A DNA stretch of 64,000 bases from the NCBI RefSeq assembly GCF_008806595.1, contig NZ_VZRB01000001.1, forward strand, positions 403,433 to 467,432. The letters run 5' to 3'. Each line of letters opens with the position of its first letter. Within the stretch, counting starts at the first letter, position 1. Positions 48,053 through 56,593 of this stretch are shown here, one piece after another. The notes below the pieces were generated by a model. The model saw nothing but the letters and a program-made list of their open reading frames with translations. It was not told the DNA's origin and searched no databases. The position numbers were made by a program, and so were the translations under genes. Source of the stretch: Streptomyces luteolifulvus (lineage in GTDB: Bacteria; Actinomycetota; Actinomycetes; Streptomycetales; Streptomycetaceae).

Positions 48053-48197
48053 CCTGTGTGCCGCCCGGCGCCCAGGGGTTCCTGCTACCCGAGGAGTGAC
48101 ACCCTCCGGCGATGGACGGATCGTCCTGTAGTACCTGCGCCGCCCCCTGCCGACATACCGCGGACCCGGTCCGCGCGTACGCGCCGGCGGCGGCATC

Positions 48198-49523
48198 ATG
48201 ACCACCCCGTTGCTGCTGCTCGCGGCAGCCTTCGTGCTGATTCTCGCCAACGGCTTCTTCGTCGCGGCCGAGTTCGGCCTGGTCACCGTCGAGGCCACGG
48301 ACGCGGAACGGGCCGCCGCCGACGGCGACCGACGGGCCCGTAAGGTCGCCGACTCGCTCAAGGAGCTGTCCTTCCAGCTCTCCGGCACCCAGCTCGGCAT
48401 CACCATCACCTCCCTCGTCGTCGGCATGCTCGCCGAACCCGCGCTGGCCGCGCTGCTGCACGGCCCGTTCGCCGCGGTCGGCATCCCCGAGGGAGCCGTG
48501 TCCGGTGTCGCCGTGGCCGTCGGCATGCTCCTCGCCTCCGCGGTGCAGATGGTGATCGGCGAACTCGTGCCCAAGAACTGGGCGGTGTCCCGGCCCATGC
48601 AGGTCGCGCGGTTCGTCGCCGGCCCGCAGCACGCCTTCGCGCGGCTGTTCCGGCCGGTGATCGCCGGCCTCAACGCCGTCGCCAACCGCCTGGTCCGCGC
48701 GATGGGCGTCGAGCCGGCCGAGGAGCTGGCCTCCGCCCGCACCCCCGGCGAACTCGTCTCCCTGGCCCGGCACTCCGCGCAGGCCGGTGCCCTGGAGCAG
48801 GACACCGCCGACCTCTTCGTCCGGACGCTGTCGCTCGGCGAGCTGACCGCGCAGCACGTGATGACCCCGCGTGTGAAGGTCAGCGCGCTGCAGTCGTCGG
48901 CGACCGCGGAGGACGTGGTCAACCTGACCCGCGCGACCGGTCTGTCCCGCTTTCCCGTCTACCGGGAGAAGATCGACGAGATCGTCGGCATGGTCCACCT
49001 CAAGGACGCCCTCGCGGTCCCCTCGCAGGACCGGCTGCGCACCCCGGTGGGACGTATCGCCCGCCCGGCGCTGCTGGTGCCCGAGACCCTGCCCGTGCAG
49101 CCGCTGCTGGCCCAGCTGCGCAGCGAACAGCCCATCGCGGTCGTCGTCGACGAGTACGGCGGCACGGCCGGTGTGGTCACGCTGGAGGACATCGTCGAGG
49201 AGATCGTCGGTGAGGTCCGCGACGAGCACGACGGACAGGACCTGCCCGAACTGGCCGCCGCCCTGCCGGAGGACGGCAGGCCCGCCTGGGACGCCGACGG
49301 CAGCTGCCGTGTGGACGTGCTGCAGCGCATAGGCCTCGATGTGCCCGAGGGACCGTACGAGACCGTCGCCGGTCTGGTCGCCGATCTGCTCGGCCGGATC
49401 CCGGCCGTCGGCGACCGGGCCGAACTGCCCGGCTGGCGGCTGTCCGTGCGCCGGGTCGGCCACTACCGCGCCGAGCGGGTCCGCCTGGTCAGAACGGGGA
49501 CCGTCGTGGAGGCCGCCCGATGA
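48198..49523 (+). CDS. CNNM/CorC-family (hemolysin C-like) CBS-domain membrane protein
   Basis: 441 aa. An N-terminal DUF21/CNNM membrane domain (about 1-190: LILANGFFVAAEFGLVTVEA, IGELVPKNWAVSRP) is followed by a CBS pair (about 210-345: MTPRVKVSAL, FPVYREKIDEIVGMVHLKD, VVVDEYGGTAGVVTLEDIVE) and a C-terminal CorC_HlyC transporter-associated domain (about 355-435). Bacterial CNNM proteins such as CorB export magnesium in a Mg-ATP-regulated way. ATG 48198 lies after GGCGGCGGCATC with no good ribosome binding site. Overlaps the next gene by ATGA. Confidence 0.9.
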   Translation: MTTPLLLLAAAFVLILANGFFVAAEFGLVTVEATDAERAAADGDRRARKVADSLKELSFQLSGTQLGITITSLVVGMLAEPALAALLHGPFAAVGIPEGAVSGVAVAVGMLLASAVQMVIGELVPKNWAVSRPMQVARFVAGPQHAFARLFRPVIAGLNAVANRLVRAMGVEPAEELASARTPGELVSLARHSAQAGALEQDTADLFVRTLSLGELTAQHVMTPRVKVSALQSSATAEDVVNLTRATGLSRFPVYREKIDEIVGMVHLKDALAVPSQDRLRTPVGRIARPALLVPETLPVQPLLAQLRSEQPIAVVVDEYGGTAGVVTLEDIVEEIVGEVRDEHDGQDLPELAAALPEDGRPAWDADGSCRVDVLQRIGLDVPEGPYETVAGLVADLLGRIPAVGDRAELPGWRLSVRRVGHYRAERVRLVRTGTVVEAAR

Positions 49524-50608
49524 GCATGCTCCAACTCCTCTTCGCCGCGCTGCTGGTGCTCGCCAACGGCTTCTTCGTCGGCGCCGAGTTCGCGCTCGTC
49601 TCCGTGCGCCGCAGCCAGATCGAGCCGCTCGGCACCGCGCGGTCCCGGCAGGTCCTGTACGGCCTTCAGCGGCTGCCGCAGATGATGGCGGCCGCCCAGT
49701 TCGGCATCACCGTGTGCTCGCTGACCCTGGGCGCGGTCGCCGAGCCGACGGTCGCGCACCTGCTGGAGCCGGTCTTCGAGTGGATCCATCTGCCGCACGG
49801 GATGATCCACCCCCTCGGCTATGTGATCGCGCTCGCCGCCGTGGTCTTCTTCCATCTCGTCATCGGCGAGATGGTCCCGAAGAACCTCGCCATGGCGGCC
49901 CCCGAGAAGGCCGCGCTGTGGCTCAGCCCCGGCCTGGTCGCCTTCGCCCGCCTGTGCCGGCCCATCACCGTGGCGCTCGGCGCCTGCGCCCAGGGCATCC
50001 TGCGGCTCTTCCGCGTCGAGCCCAAGGACGAGGTCGAGGCGGTCTTCACCAGCGAACAGCTCAACCGGCTGGTGGAGGACTCCGGGCAGGCCGGTCTGCT
50101 CGCCCCCGAGGAGCAGGAACGCCTGGAGGACGCCCTGGAGCTGGGCTCCCGCCCGGTGACGGACGTGCTGCTGCGGCGCGAGTCCCTGGTGACGGTCAGC
50201 CCGGCGGTCACCCCGGGGCAGATCGTCGGGCTCACCGCCCGCACCGGGTACTCCCGTTTCCCGGTGGCCGCCGAGACGGGCGCTTTCATGGGCTATCTGC
50301 ATGTGAAGGACGTACTGGACCTGGAGGACTCCGAACGGGCCGTACCGCAGCAGCTGTGGCGTCCCATGACGACCCTCAGGTCCGAACTGCCCCTGGACGA
50401 CGCCCTGACGGTGATGCGCCGCGCCGCGACCCACCTGGCGCAGGTGGCGGACGCGTCCGGGAAGGTGCTGGGGCTGGTCGCGCTGGAGGACGTGCTGGAG
50501 CTGCTGGTCGGCGAGGTGACGGATCCCGCGCACCGGAAGACGCCGCACACGATCAGGGTGGCGGAGCCGCGGGCGAGCGGCGAGCCCGAGGGGGCGCTGG
50601 CGGGCTGA
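49520..50608 (+). CDS. Second CNNM/CBS-domain membrane protein
   Basis: 362 aa. Paralogue of the preceding gene: DUF21 domain (LLVLANGFFVGAEFALVSVR, VIGEMVPKNLAMAAPEKAAL) and CBS pair (FPVAAETGAFMGYLHVKDVL, GKVLGLVALEDVLELLVGEV). It lacks the C-terminal transporter-associated domain of its partner. The start overlaps the previous stop by four bases, so the two are coupled and may form a heteromeric complex; the pairwise arrangement is common in actinobacteria. Confidence 0.9.
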   Translation: MSMLQLLFAALLVLANGFFVGAEFALVSVRRSQIEPLGTARSRQVLYGLQRLPQMMAAAQFGITVCSLTLGAVAEPTVAHLLEPVFEWIHLPHGMIHPLGYVIALAAVVFFHLVIGEMVPKNLAMAAPEKAALWLSPGLVAFARLCRPITVALGACAQGILRLFRVEPKDEVEAVFTSEQLNRLVEDSGQAGLLAPEEQERLEDALELGSRPVTDVLLRRESLVTVSPAVTPGQIVGLTARTGYSRFPVAAETGAFMGYLHVKDVLDLEDSERAVPQQLWRPMTTLRSELPLDDALTVMRRAATHLAQVADASGKVLGLVALEDVLELLVGEVTDPAHRKTPHTIRVAEPRASGEPEGALAG

Positions 50609-50640
50609 CGTGACGACCGCCGGCCGGTCCGCGGGGTCCG

Positions 50641-52503
50641 TCACATCGCCGACGGATCCTGCGGGCCCCGGCCCGACAGCACCTCGCCGTACGCCTGCAT
50701 CAGATCCGGCAGCCGGAGCGTGGACAGGTCGTCCCGGGACAGCGTGCCCGGATACATCGACAGCCGCAGGTCCCGGTAGGCACAGCTCTTCTCGTACAGG
50801 GTCCGCAGGAACCGCCCGTTGCCCAGCTCGTCGATCCATCCCTGGTCGACCACGTGCCCGGCGATGGAGCGCAGCTCGTCGAGCGCCTCCTCGTCCCACA
50901 CGTCCCCGTTCTCCGCGGCCAGCACCTCGCCGATCGAGGTCAGTTCGAGGGGGCGGTACGACGGGAAGTCGACGCGGGTGGTGAAGCGGGAGGACAGCCC
51001 GGGATTGGCGGCGAGAAGGCGGTCCATGCCCTCCGGGTAGCCGGCGAGTATGACCACCAGGTGATCGCGGTTGTCCTCGGCCCGTTTCAGCAGCACCTGA
51101 AGGGCCTCGTCGCCGTATGCGTCGCCCTTGCCGTAGCCGGAGTTGGACAGGGAGTAGGCCTCGTCGACGAAGAGGACTCCGCCGAGCGCCGAGTCGATGA
51201 GCTCGTTCGCCTTCACCGCGGTCTGGCCGAGATACTCGCCGACCAGGTCGGCCCGCTGGGCCTCGACCAGATGGTCGCCGCCGAGCAGCCCCAGGGCGTA
51301 GAAGACGCGGCCCAGTATGCGGGCCACCGTGGTCTTGCCGGTGCCGGAGGGACCGGAGAAGACGAAGTGCCGCTTGGGCGGCTGGACCGGCAGGCCCTGA
51401 CCGGCGCGCAGCCGGGCCATGTTCAGTTGGGCGGAGAGCGCCTTCACCTGGCGTTTCACGGGTTCCAGGCCCACCATGCGCTCCAGCTCGGCGAGCGCCT
51501 CCTCCAGCAGCACGGGATCGGTGGGTCCCGCGGGCAGCGGCGGCACCGGTGCGTTCTTCTCGCGCACGGCCGGTCCGGTCACCGACGGCAGCGGGCCGGC
51601 CGGCGACGGCTCGGGCTCCGTCAGCCTCAGGTCCCGTCCTTCGGTGCCGAACAGCGGGTCGAGGCAGTCCGGCCCCTCCAGGGCGTCCTGCCCGAGGCCG
51701 GTGAGCGTGATCGCCGCGAGGTCGGCGGGGTCGTCGTAGCCGTCACCCTCGGCGATCGCCGCGAGGCGGGCCGAGGTGTCCATGAACGCCGGGTCGACGC
51801 GGTGCACGGCCCGGTACAGGGGGAGGGCGGCCGCGCTGCGGCCCGTGCCCTCGTGCGCCCGCGCCAGCCAGTAGCGCAGCTCCTTGCGCTGGGGCTGTTC
51901 GCTGCGGCAGCGCATCAGAGCGGCCGACAGGAGGGGTTCGGCCTGCCCGTACATCTCCAGGCGGACGCGGGCCATGCCGCCGAACAGACCGGCCTCGATG
52001 CCGAGCATGGGGTCGTCGAGCAGCGGGTCGGTGTGCCGGACCAGCTGCTCCCAGTCCTTGACCAGATAGGCGCGGCAGGCGTGCAGGAAGCGGACCTGGT
52101 GGTCGGCGTCGACCGGCGGCAGTCCGGCGAGGGCCCGGTCCAGCTCCGGGACGTGCCGGCCGTCCAGCCAGTGGGAGGCGTGCGCGAGCAGCAGATCGCG
52201 GGGGCTCTCCAGGACGGGTTGCACCCACCAGCCCAGCCAGTACCAGGAGTTCAGGGTGCGACGGTGCCGGGCGCGCTGTTCGCCGAAGCGTTCCCGGTGC
52301 CGGAACATGCGCAGTAACGCGGTCGTCGTGTCGACGCGCAGCGCGTGCAGCCCGAGCCAGCCGTCGGCCATCCCGGGATCGATGCGCACCGCGGCCCGGA
52401 ACTCCTCCTCCGCCTGCGGATAGGCACCCATCGTGTAGGCATCCACACCCCGCAGCCAGGCGAGGTCGGCCGGGGCCTCGGTGCCCTGCGTGCCGAAGTC
52501 CAT
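50641..52503 (-). CDS. TPR-like/AAA+ ATPase of the CbbX-EccA type
   Basis: 620 aa. The N-terminal half (about 1-260) is helical with TPR-like repeats (AYTMGAYPQAEEEFRAAVRI, ARAHEGTGRSAAALPLYRAV). The C-terminal half (about 325-600) is an AAA+ domain: Walker A FSGPSGTGKTTVARILG, Walker B GVLFVDEAYSL, and sensor/arginine-finger region NPGLSSRFTTRVDF. A TPR-plus-CbbX layout is that of the type VII secretion ATPase EccA, but no ESX genes lie nearby, so the client is unknown. ATG 52503 is used with GGGGGA upstream; the frame stays open another 88 codons, crossing likely promoter DNA (TACGAT on the minus strand near 52640). Confidence 0.88.
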   Translation of the reverse strand: MDFGTQGTEAPADLAWLRGVDAYTMGAYPQAEEEFRAAVRIDPGMADGWLGLHALRVDTTTALLRMFRHRERFGEQRARHRRTLNSWYWLGWWVQPVLESPRDLLLAHASHWLDGRHVPELDRALAGLPPVDADHQVRFLHACRAYLVKDWEQLVRHTDPLLDDPMLGIEAGLFGGMARVRLEMYGQAEPLLSAALMRCRSEQPQRKELRYWLARAHEGTGRSAAALPLYRAVHRVDPAFMDTSARLAAIAEGDGYDDPADLAAITLTGLGQDALEGPDCLDPLFGTEGRDLRLTEPEPSPAGPLPSVTGPAVREKNAPVPPLPAGPTDPVLLEEALAELERMVGLEPVKRQVKALSAQLNMARLRAGQGLPVQPPKRHFVFSGPSGTGKTTVARILGRVFYALGLLGGDHLVEAQRADLVGEYLGQTAVKANELIDSALGGVLFVDEAYSLSNSGYGKGDAYGDEALQVLLKRAEDNRDHLVVILAGYPEGMDRLLAANPGLSSRFTTRVDFPSYRPLELTSIGEVLAAENGDVWDEEALDELRSIAGHVVDQGWIDELGNGRFLRTLYEKSCAYRDLRLSMYPGTLSRDDLSTLRLPDLMQAYGEVLSGRGPQDPSAM

Positions 52504-52782
52504 CACGTCCCCCACAAACCGTGCCCCCGCTGGTTCACCGACGGGCCGTCGCCCGTCGGCGCTGTGGTCCAACGGCCGTGCCGCGGACCGGAGTTGCGAC
52601 GGTGCGCAGAGCTGCCGTCCCTGTGTCGCACCGAGGGCATCGTACCCGCGACGGCCTCGCCCGCCGAAGGGTGCCGCACGGGCCGTTTGACGAGGTGGGA
52701 GCAGATGGGGCGCATCGAGCGTGGTGACCGAGGGTGAAGACATCAGGCCCCGCGGCGCCCGGATCACCCAGAGAGGGCAGAA

Positions 52783-52851
52783 CGAAGCCCCCGATCACGG
52801 GGGAACAACCGGGGGCTTCGCGACTGTGGGCGACTTCCGATAGCCGCACAT
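52783..52851 (-). ncRNA. Candidate short transcript or leaderless 18-codon gene
   Basis: On the minus strand a promoter (TTGACC 52885-52880, 18 bp, TACGTT 52861-52856) is followed four bases later by ATG at 52851. An 18-codon frame (MCGYRKSPTVAKPPVVPP) runs to TGA at 52795-52797, inside a strong terminator whose 10-bp stem is CGAAGCCCCC (52783-52792) with GGGGGCTTCG (52811-52820). The whole unit is about 70 nt and independent of its neighbours. It may be a small RNA or a leaderless micropeptide; which one cannot be told from sequence. The rest of the gene-free interval 52504-52935 shows only the AAA gene's promoter area. Confidence 0.5.
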
Positions 52852-52935
52852 TGAGAACGTAAGTCCTGTACGGGCCCCCGGTCAAGCCGAGTTGAAGCAC
52901 TCCGGAAAGTTCCAGCGCAGGGGTTCTTCACACGT

Positions 52936-53601
52936 TCAGCACATTGCGGATGGTCCGTCACCGTGTGTGAGGGGCCGGTCCGGTCCACATGTCCCGGCAG
53001 GCCCCCTGAGCACCTCGTATCCCTCGCTGTACTGCCGTACCAGAAGGTCCGCGTAGGGCCGGGAGGGGTCCTCGGCGAAGTGCCGGCGCTCCGCCCGGAC
53101 CCAGCCGGCCCAGAACTCCCGCTGCTCCTCGCCGTCCCGTGACCGGCCGCGGGTCCACGACTCCTCGTGCGGCAGCTCCATCCACAGCAGCTGCGCCAGA
53201 TGCGGGCGCAGGGCGCGGCGGCCGGCGCCGACTCCCTCCAAGAGGATCACGGGGGCGGGCGGCAGGGTGTGCGTCGGGCCGAAGCGGCGAGCCCGCCAGT
53301 CGTAGGTGGCGTAGTGCGCGCTCTCGCCGCGGCCGAGCGGTTCGATCACCTGGGCCAGCAGTCGCCCGGTCCACCCGAACATTTCGTCGTGGCTGGCGAT
53401 GTCGTCGAGGTGCAGTACGGGTGCGCCCGCAAGGGCCCGGGCCAACTGTCCGGCGAACGTGGACTTTCCGGAGCCGGCGTGCCCGTCGATGCCGATCAGC
53501 CGCACCGGGCCGCAGGACGGGGGCAGACGGCGGAGCCGGGAGGCGAGCTCGTGAATGGCTGTTCCTCGAAGGAGTGGGGCGAGCATATTTCGTTGGAACA
53601 T
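52936..53601 (-). CDS. P-loop kinase, uridine kinase-like
   Basis: 221 aa. Walker A is IGIDGHAGSGKSTFAGQLA (about 37-55); VLHLDDIASHDEMFGWTGRL and YDWRARRFG resemble the nucleoside-binding part of uridine kinases, and VILLEGVGAGRRALRPHLAQ includes the Walker B-like strand. It is shorter and more divergent than true Udk, so the substrate is uncertain. ATG 53601 gives the full frame; ATG 53586 is an alternative, because TAGAAT at 53603-53598 looks like a -10 box, which would make the second ATG near-leaderless. Confidence 0.8.
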   Translation of the reverse strand: MFQRNMLAPLLRGTAIHELASRLRRLPPSCGPVRLIGIDGHAGSGKSTFAGQLARALAGAPVLHLDDIASHDEMFGWTGRLLAQVIEPLGRGESAHYATYDWRARRFGPTHTLPPAPVILLEGVGAGRRALRPHLAQLLWMELPHEESWTRGRSRDGEEQREFWAGWVRAERRHFAEDPSRPYADLLVRQYSEGYEVLRGPAGTCGPDRPLTHGDGPSAMC

Positions 53602-53795
53602 TCTAGCGCCAGGGGCTCATGGGCCCGGAAATAGTGTCGCATTGAACTAGTTGTTGAGTCTTGCTCTTGTCTTCTCCGATGTCGTCGGAAAACCCCGTCC
53701 GTTATGTCGAAATCGGCGTTCCCAGTGCCCGTGCCGCTGAGTAGGGTGCCTGGTGTTCAACTGCGAGACGTCGTAACGGGGATGGACAGGAGCAG

Positions 53796-54752
53796 ATGGC
53801 CGCGGGGTTATTCGAGGGGCAGTATGTGTGGCATCCGGCGGCCGACGACCGTTTGCTCGCGAGCGTCTGCGTCGACGTACGGGCCGGCCGTAGTCACAGC
53901 GCCCAGGAAGCCCTGGCCGAGACACGGGGAGATTTCGGGCTGCGCGGCCACCGCTCCCTGGTCCTGGCCTCGGAGGCGGCCGACTCCGACCTCGCCGAGC
54001 GCTGGCTGGACGAGGACCCCACTCCCGAGGCCGCCCTGATGTGGGCGCGGGTCGCCGTGCTGCGGGCGCTGCGCGCGGCCGACGCCCACGATCCGCGGGC
54101 CGAGGCGCTGGAGCGGATGGCGCTGGCCGCCTGCGACCGGGCCGCGGCGGCCCACCCCGCCGATCCCACCCCCTGGGTGGCCAAGCTGGCCATGGCACGG
54201 CTGCACCGGCTGCGCGACCCGGCGCCGCACGGGCTGCTGACCGCACCGCCGGGACCCTGGCGGCTGTTCTCGCACATCCTGTCGCTCGACCCCTGGCACC
54301 GTGAGGCCCACCACCGCTTCCTGGCGTGCTTCTTCACCCGGTACGGCGGCTCGGTGAACGCGGCCTGGGACGTCGCCGCGTTCCTCGGCCAGCGGGCGCC
54401 CGCGGACTCGCCGCTGCGGCTGCTCCCGCTGGTCGCGCTGGTGGAGAGCTACAACCCGACCCAGCTGCTCGCCGACCGGGTCTGGGAGCAGCCGCAGTGG
54501 CGCTCGGCCGCGCTCGCGGTCTACCAGAACTGGCTGCCCGCGGTGGCCGGTTACCGCTTCACGCCGGTGCTCGACCTGGCATACCTCGCGCATGCGCTGG
54601 TCATGGGCGGGCGCGAGTTCGAGGCCCGCGCGGTGTTCACGGCGATGGGTCCGTACGCCTCCCGGATGCCCTGGAGCGTCTTCGGTGAACCGGCGGACCA
54701 GCTGTCGCGGGCGCGCCGTGCCTGCGGCCTCCCCGTGCCGGGAGCCGCCTGA
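53796..54752 (+). CDS. Hypothetical helical (TPR-like) protein
   Basis: 318 aa, not recognised as a named family. It is rich in Ala, Leu, Arg and Trp, with repeated helical hairpins such as WVAKLAMARLHRLRD and HHRFLACFFTRYGGSVNAAW, which suggests TPR- or ARM-like folding. No signal peptide or membrane segment is visible. ATG 53796 has CAGGAG five bases upstream. A possible promoter (TTCCCA-17-TAGGGT, -10 at 53739-53744) lies in the spacer. It is 37 bp before a permease gene on the same strand, so the two may be co-expressed. Confidence 0.8.
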   Translation: MAAGLFEGQYVWHPAADDRLLASVCVDVRAGRSHSAQEALAETRGDFGLRGHRSLVLASEAADSDLAERWLDEDPTPEAALMWARVAVLRALRAADAHDPRAEALERMALAACDRAAAAHPADPTPWVAKLAMARLHRLRDPAPHGLLTAPPGPWRLFSHILSLDPWHREAHHRFLACFFTRYGGSVNAAWDVAAFLGQRAPADSPLRLLPLVALVESYNPTQLLADRVWEQPQWRSAALAVYQNWLPAVAGYRFTPVLDLAYLAHALVMGGREFEARAVFTAMGPYASRMPWSVFGEPADQLSRARRACGLPVPGAA

Positions 54753-54789
54753 GCCCCACCCAACCCCCCACCGAGAGAAAGGCAGACCC

Positions 54790-56331
54790 TTGTCAGAACG
54801 GATATCGGTCCCGCGTGCCCGAACCCGCGGGGAAGCCGATCCGGACCTGCTCGACGACGACGCCACCCTGCATGCGATGGGTTATCCGAGAAAACTCACC
54901 CGCCGCTTCAAGGCGTTCGACAATTTCGCCATCTCATTCACCATCATCAACATCATCTCCGGTATTTTCTCCGGCTTTGGATTCGGTCTGAACGCGGGCG
55001 GCCCGCGCATTCTCGTCTTCGGCTGGATCGGTGTCTCCGTCATGGTGCTCTTCGTGGGAGCAGCGATGGCGGAAGTGGCCTCGGCCTATCCGACGAGCGG
55101 GGCGCTGTATTTCTCCGCCGGGAAACTCGCCAGGCGGCACAAGGGCGCCTGGTCCTGGTACACGGGCTGGCTGAACTTCGTGGGCCAGGTCGGCGGCACG
55201 GCCGCCACGGGCTACGCCGCCGCCACCTTCGTCCAGGCGTTCATCACCCTCCAGTGGCCCTCGTACGAGCCGACAGCCCACCGGACGGTCCTGATCACGG
55301 CCCTGATCATCGTGCTCCAGGGCCTCGCGAACACGTACACCGTGCACCTGGTCGCCGTCCTCAACCGGATCTCCGTCTGGTGGCTGCTGACCGGGCTCGT
55401 GATCATCGTGAGCACGCTGATCGTCATGCCCGACCAGCACCGCTCGGCGTCCTTCGTGACGCATTTCGTGAACAACACCGGTTTCACGAGCGGGCTGTAC
55501 GGCGGCCTGCTCGGCCTGCTGTTCACCAGTTGGACCTTCACCGGCTTCGACGGCAGCTTCCACATGTCCGAGGAAACCGTCCGGGCGACGGTGAACGCCC
55601 CCAGGGGGATCACTCGTGCGATCGGCTACTCGGCGATCACCGGACTGATCCTGGTGCTCGCGCTCGTCCTGAGCATTCATGACTACGACCGTGTGGCGGG
55701 CGCGTCCGCGCCTCCCGTCCAGATCCTGATCGACGGGCTCGGCCTCGGCACCGCCAAGGCACTGCTGCTGATCGTGATCGGGGCCATGCTCTTCTGCGGC
55801 CTGGCCAATCTCACCAGCAACACGCGGCAGATCTTCGCCTTCTCCCGGGACGGGGCGATGCCCGGCTCGCGCTGGTGGCACTCGGTCTCCCCGCGCACCC
55901 GCACCCCCGTCAAGGCGGTCTGGCTGGCGGTCGTCTGCTCGCTGGCCCTCGTGCTGCCGGGCTGGTGGTCGCACACGGCGTTCACCGCCATCGTCAGCGT
56001 GAACGTGGTCGGGCTCTTCCTCGCCTACGCCGTGCCGATCTTCCTGCGGCTGCGGCTCGGCGACGAGTTCCAGCCCGGGCCGTGGCACCTCGGCCGCTGG
56101 GGCCGGCCTGTCGGGGCCGTGGCGGTGACCTGGATCCTACTCAGCAGCGTCCTGTTCATGCTGCCGCAGGCCTCGCCGATCACCGCCGACTCCTTCAACT
56201 ACGCCCCGATCGCCCTGGGCGTCGTGCTGCTCGTGGCCACGGTGTGGTGGTTCGCCACCGCCCGCCGCCGCTTCCGCGGTCCGGTGAGCTACGGCCGCCC
56301 GGACGAGGTGGCCGCGATGGATCTCATCTGA
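54790..56331 (+). CDS. APC-superfamily amino acid permease (ACT/GABA-permease type)
   Basis: 513 aa with about 12 membrane helices. The N-terminal LHAMGYPRKLTRRFKAFDNF followed by AISFTIINIISGIFSGFGFG is the signature of the ACT/GabP-like branch (LGYxxELxRxxSxxxNFAxSF). Later segments GALYFSAGKLARRHKGAWSW, SNTRQIFAFSRDGAMPGSRW support it. The start is TTG 54790, since no ATG or GTG fits and GAAAGG lies eight bases upstream. Likely substrates are GABA, choline-like or other amino compounds; the exact one is unknown. Confidence 0.9.
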   Translation: MSERISVPRARTRGEADPDLLDDDATLHAMGYPRKLTRRFKAFDNFAISFTIINIISGIFSGFGFGLNAGGPRILVFGWIGVSVMVLFVGAAMAEVASAYPTSGALYFSAGKLARRHKGAWSWYTGWLNFVGQVGGTAATGYAAATFVQAFITLQWPSYEPTAHRTVLITALIIVLQGLANTYTVHLVAVLNRISVWWLLTGLVIIVSTLIVMPDQHRSASFVTHFVNNTGFTSGLYGGLLGLLFTSWTFTGFDGSFHMSEETVRATVNAPRGITRAIGYSAITGLILVLALVLSIHDYDRVAGASAPPVQILIDGLGLGTAKALLLIVIGAMLFCGLANLTSNTRQIFAFSRDGAMPGSRWWHSVSPRTRTPVKAVWLAVVCSLALVLPGWWSHTAFTAIVSVNVVGLFLAYAVPIFLRLRLGDEFQPGPWHLGRWGRPVGAVAVTWILLSSVLFMLPQASPITADSFNYAPIALGVVLLVATVWWFATARRRFRGPVSYGRPDEVAAMDLI

Positions 56332-56332
56332 C

Positions 56333-56388
56333 GATCGGCCATCGGCCATCGGCCTCTTGGTCCATCGGTCGATCGGCCCATCGGTCCC
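56333..56388 (+). repeat. ATCGGCC micro-repeats
   Basis: The motif (C)ATCGGCC or close variants (ATCGGTC, GATCGGCC) recurs about seven times in 56 bp directly after the permease stop. It looks like slippage-expanded sequence without coding potential. Confidence 0.65.
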
Positions 56389-56492
56389 GGCGCGGCGTGT
56401 CCGACCGCGCCGGGACCGTCCCGCAGCAGGTCATGCCAGTGGTCCAGACCCATATTCATGGGCGTGGCACGGCCCGAGATGCTGGCCGGACC

Positions 56493-56509
56493 ATGGCCGC
56501 TGCGGCCAT
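56493..56509. promoter_or_regulatory. 17-bp palindrome upstream of the C39-like peptidase gene
   Basis: ATGGCCGC and GCGGCCAT are perfect arms around a single T, 84 bp upstream of the peptidase start. The tight symmetry suggests a protein-binding site, but no regulator can be assigned. Confidence 0.4.
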
Positions 56510-56593
56510 AGTTGGCGCACCACCGCGCGCCAGCCGGTGGACGAACGCGCACTGGACCTGCCCCGACTCGGACACCTGGGGGTCATTCCGCCC

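Noticed and set aside
47931..48197. Possible M-box magnesium riboswitch before the CNNM genes
   Set aside because: The conserved M-box core is not found. A hairpin and an A/T-rich patch alone are not enough for a riboswitch call.
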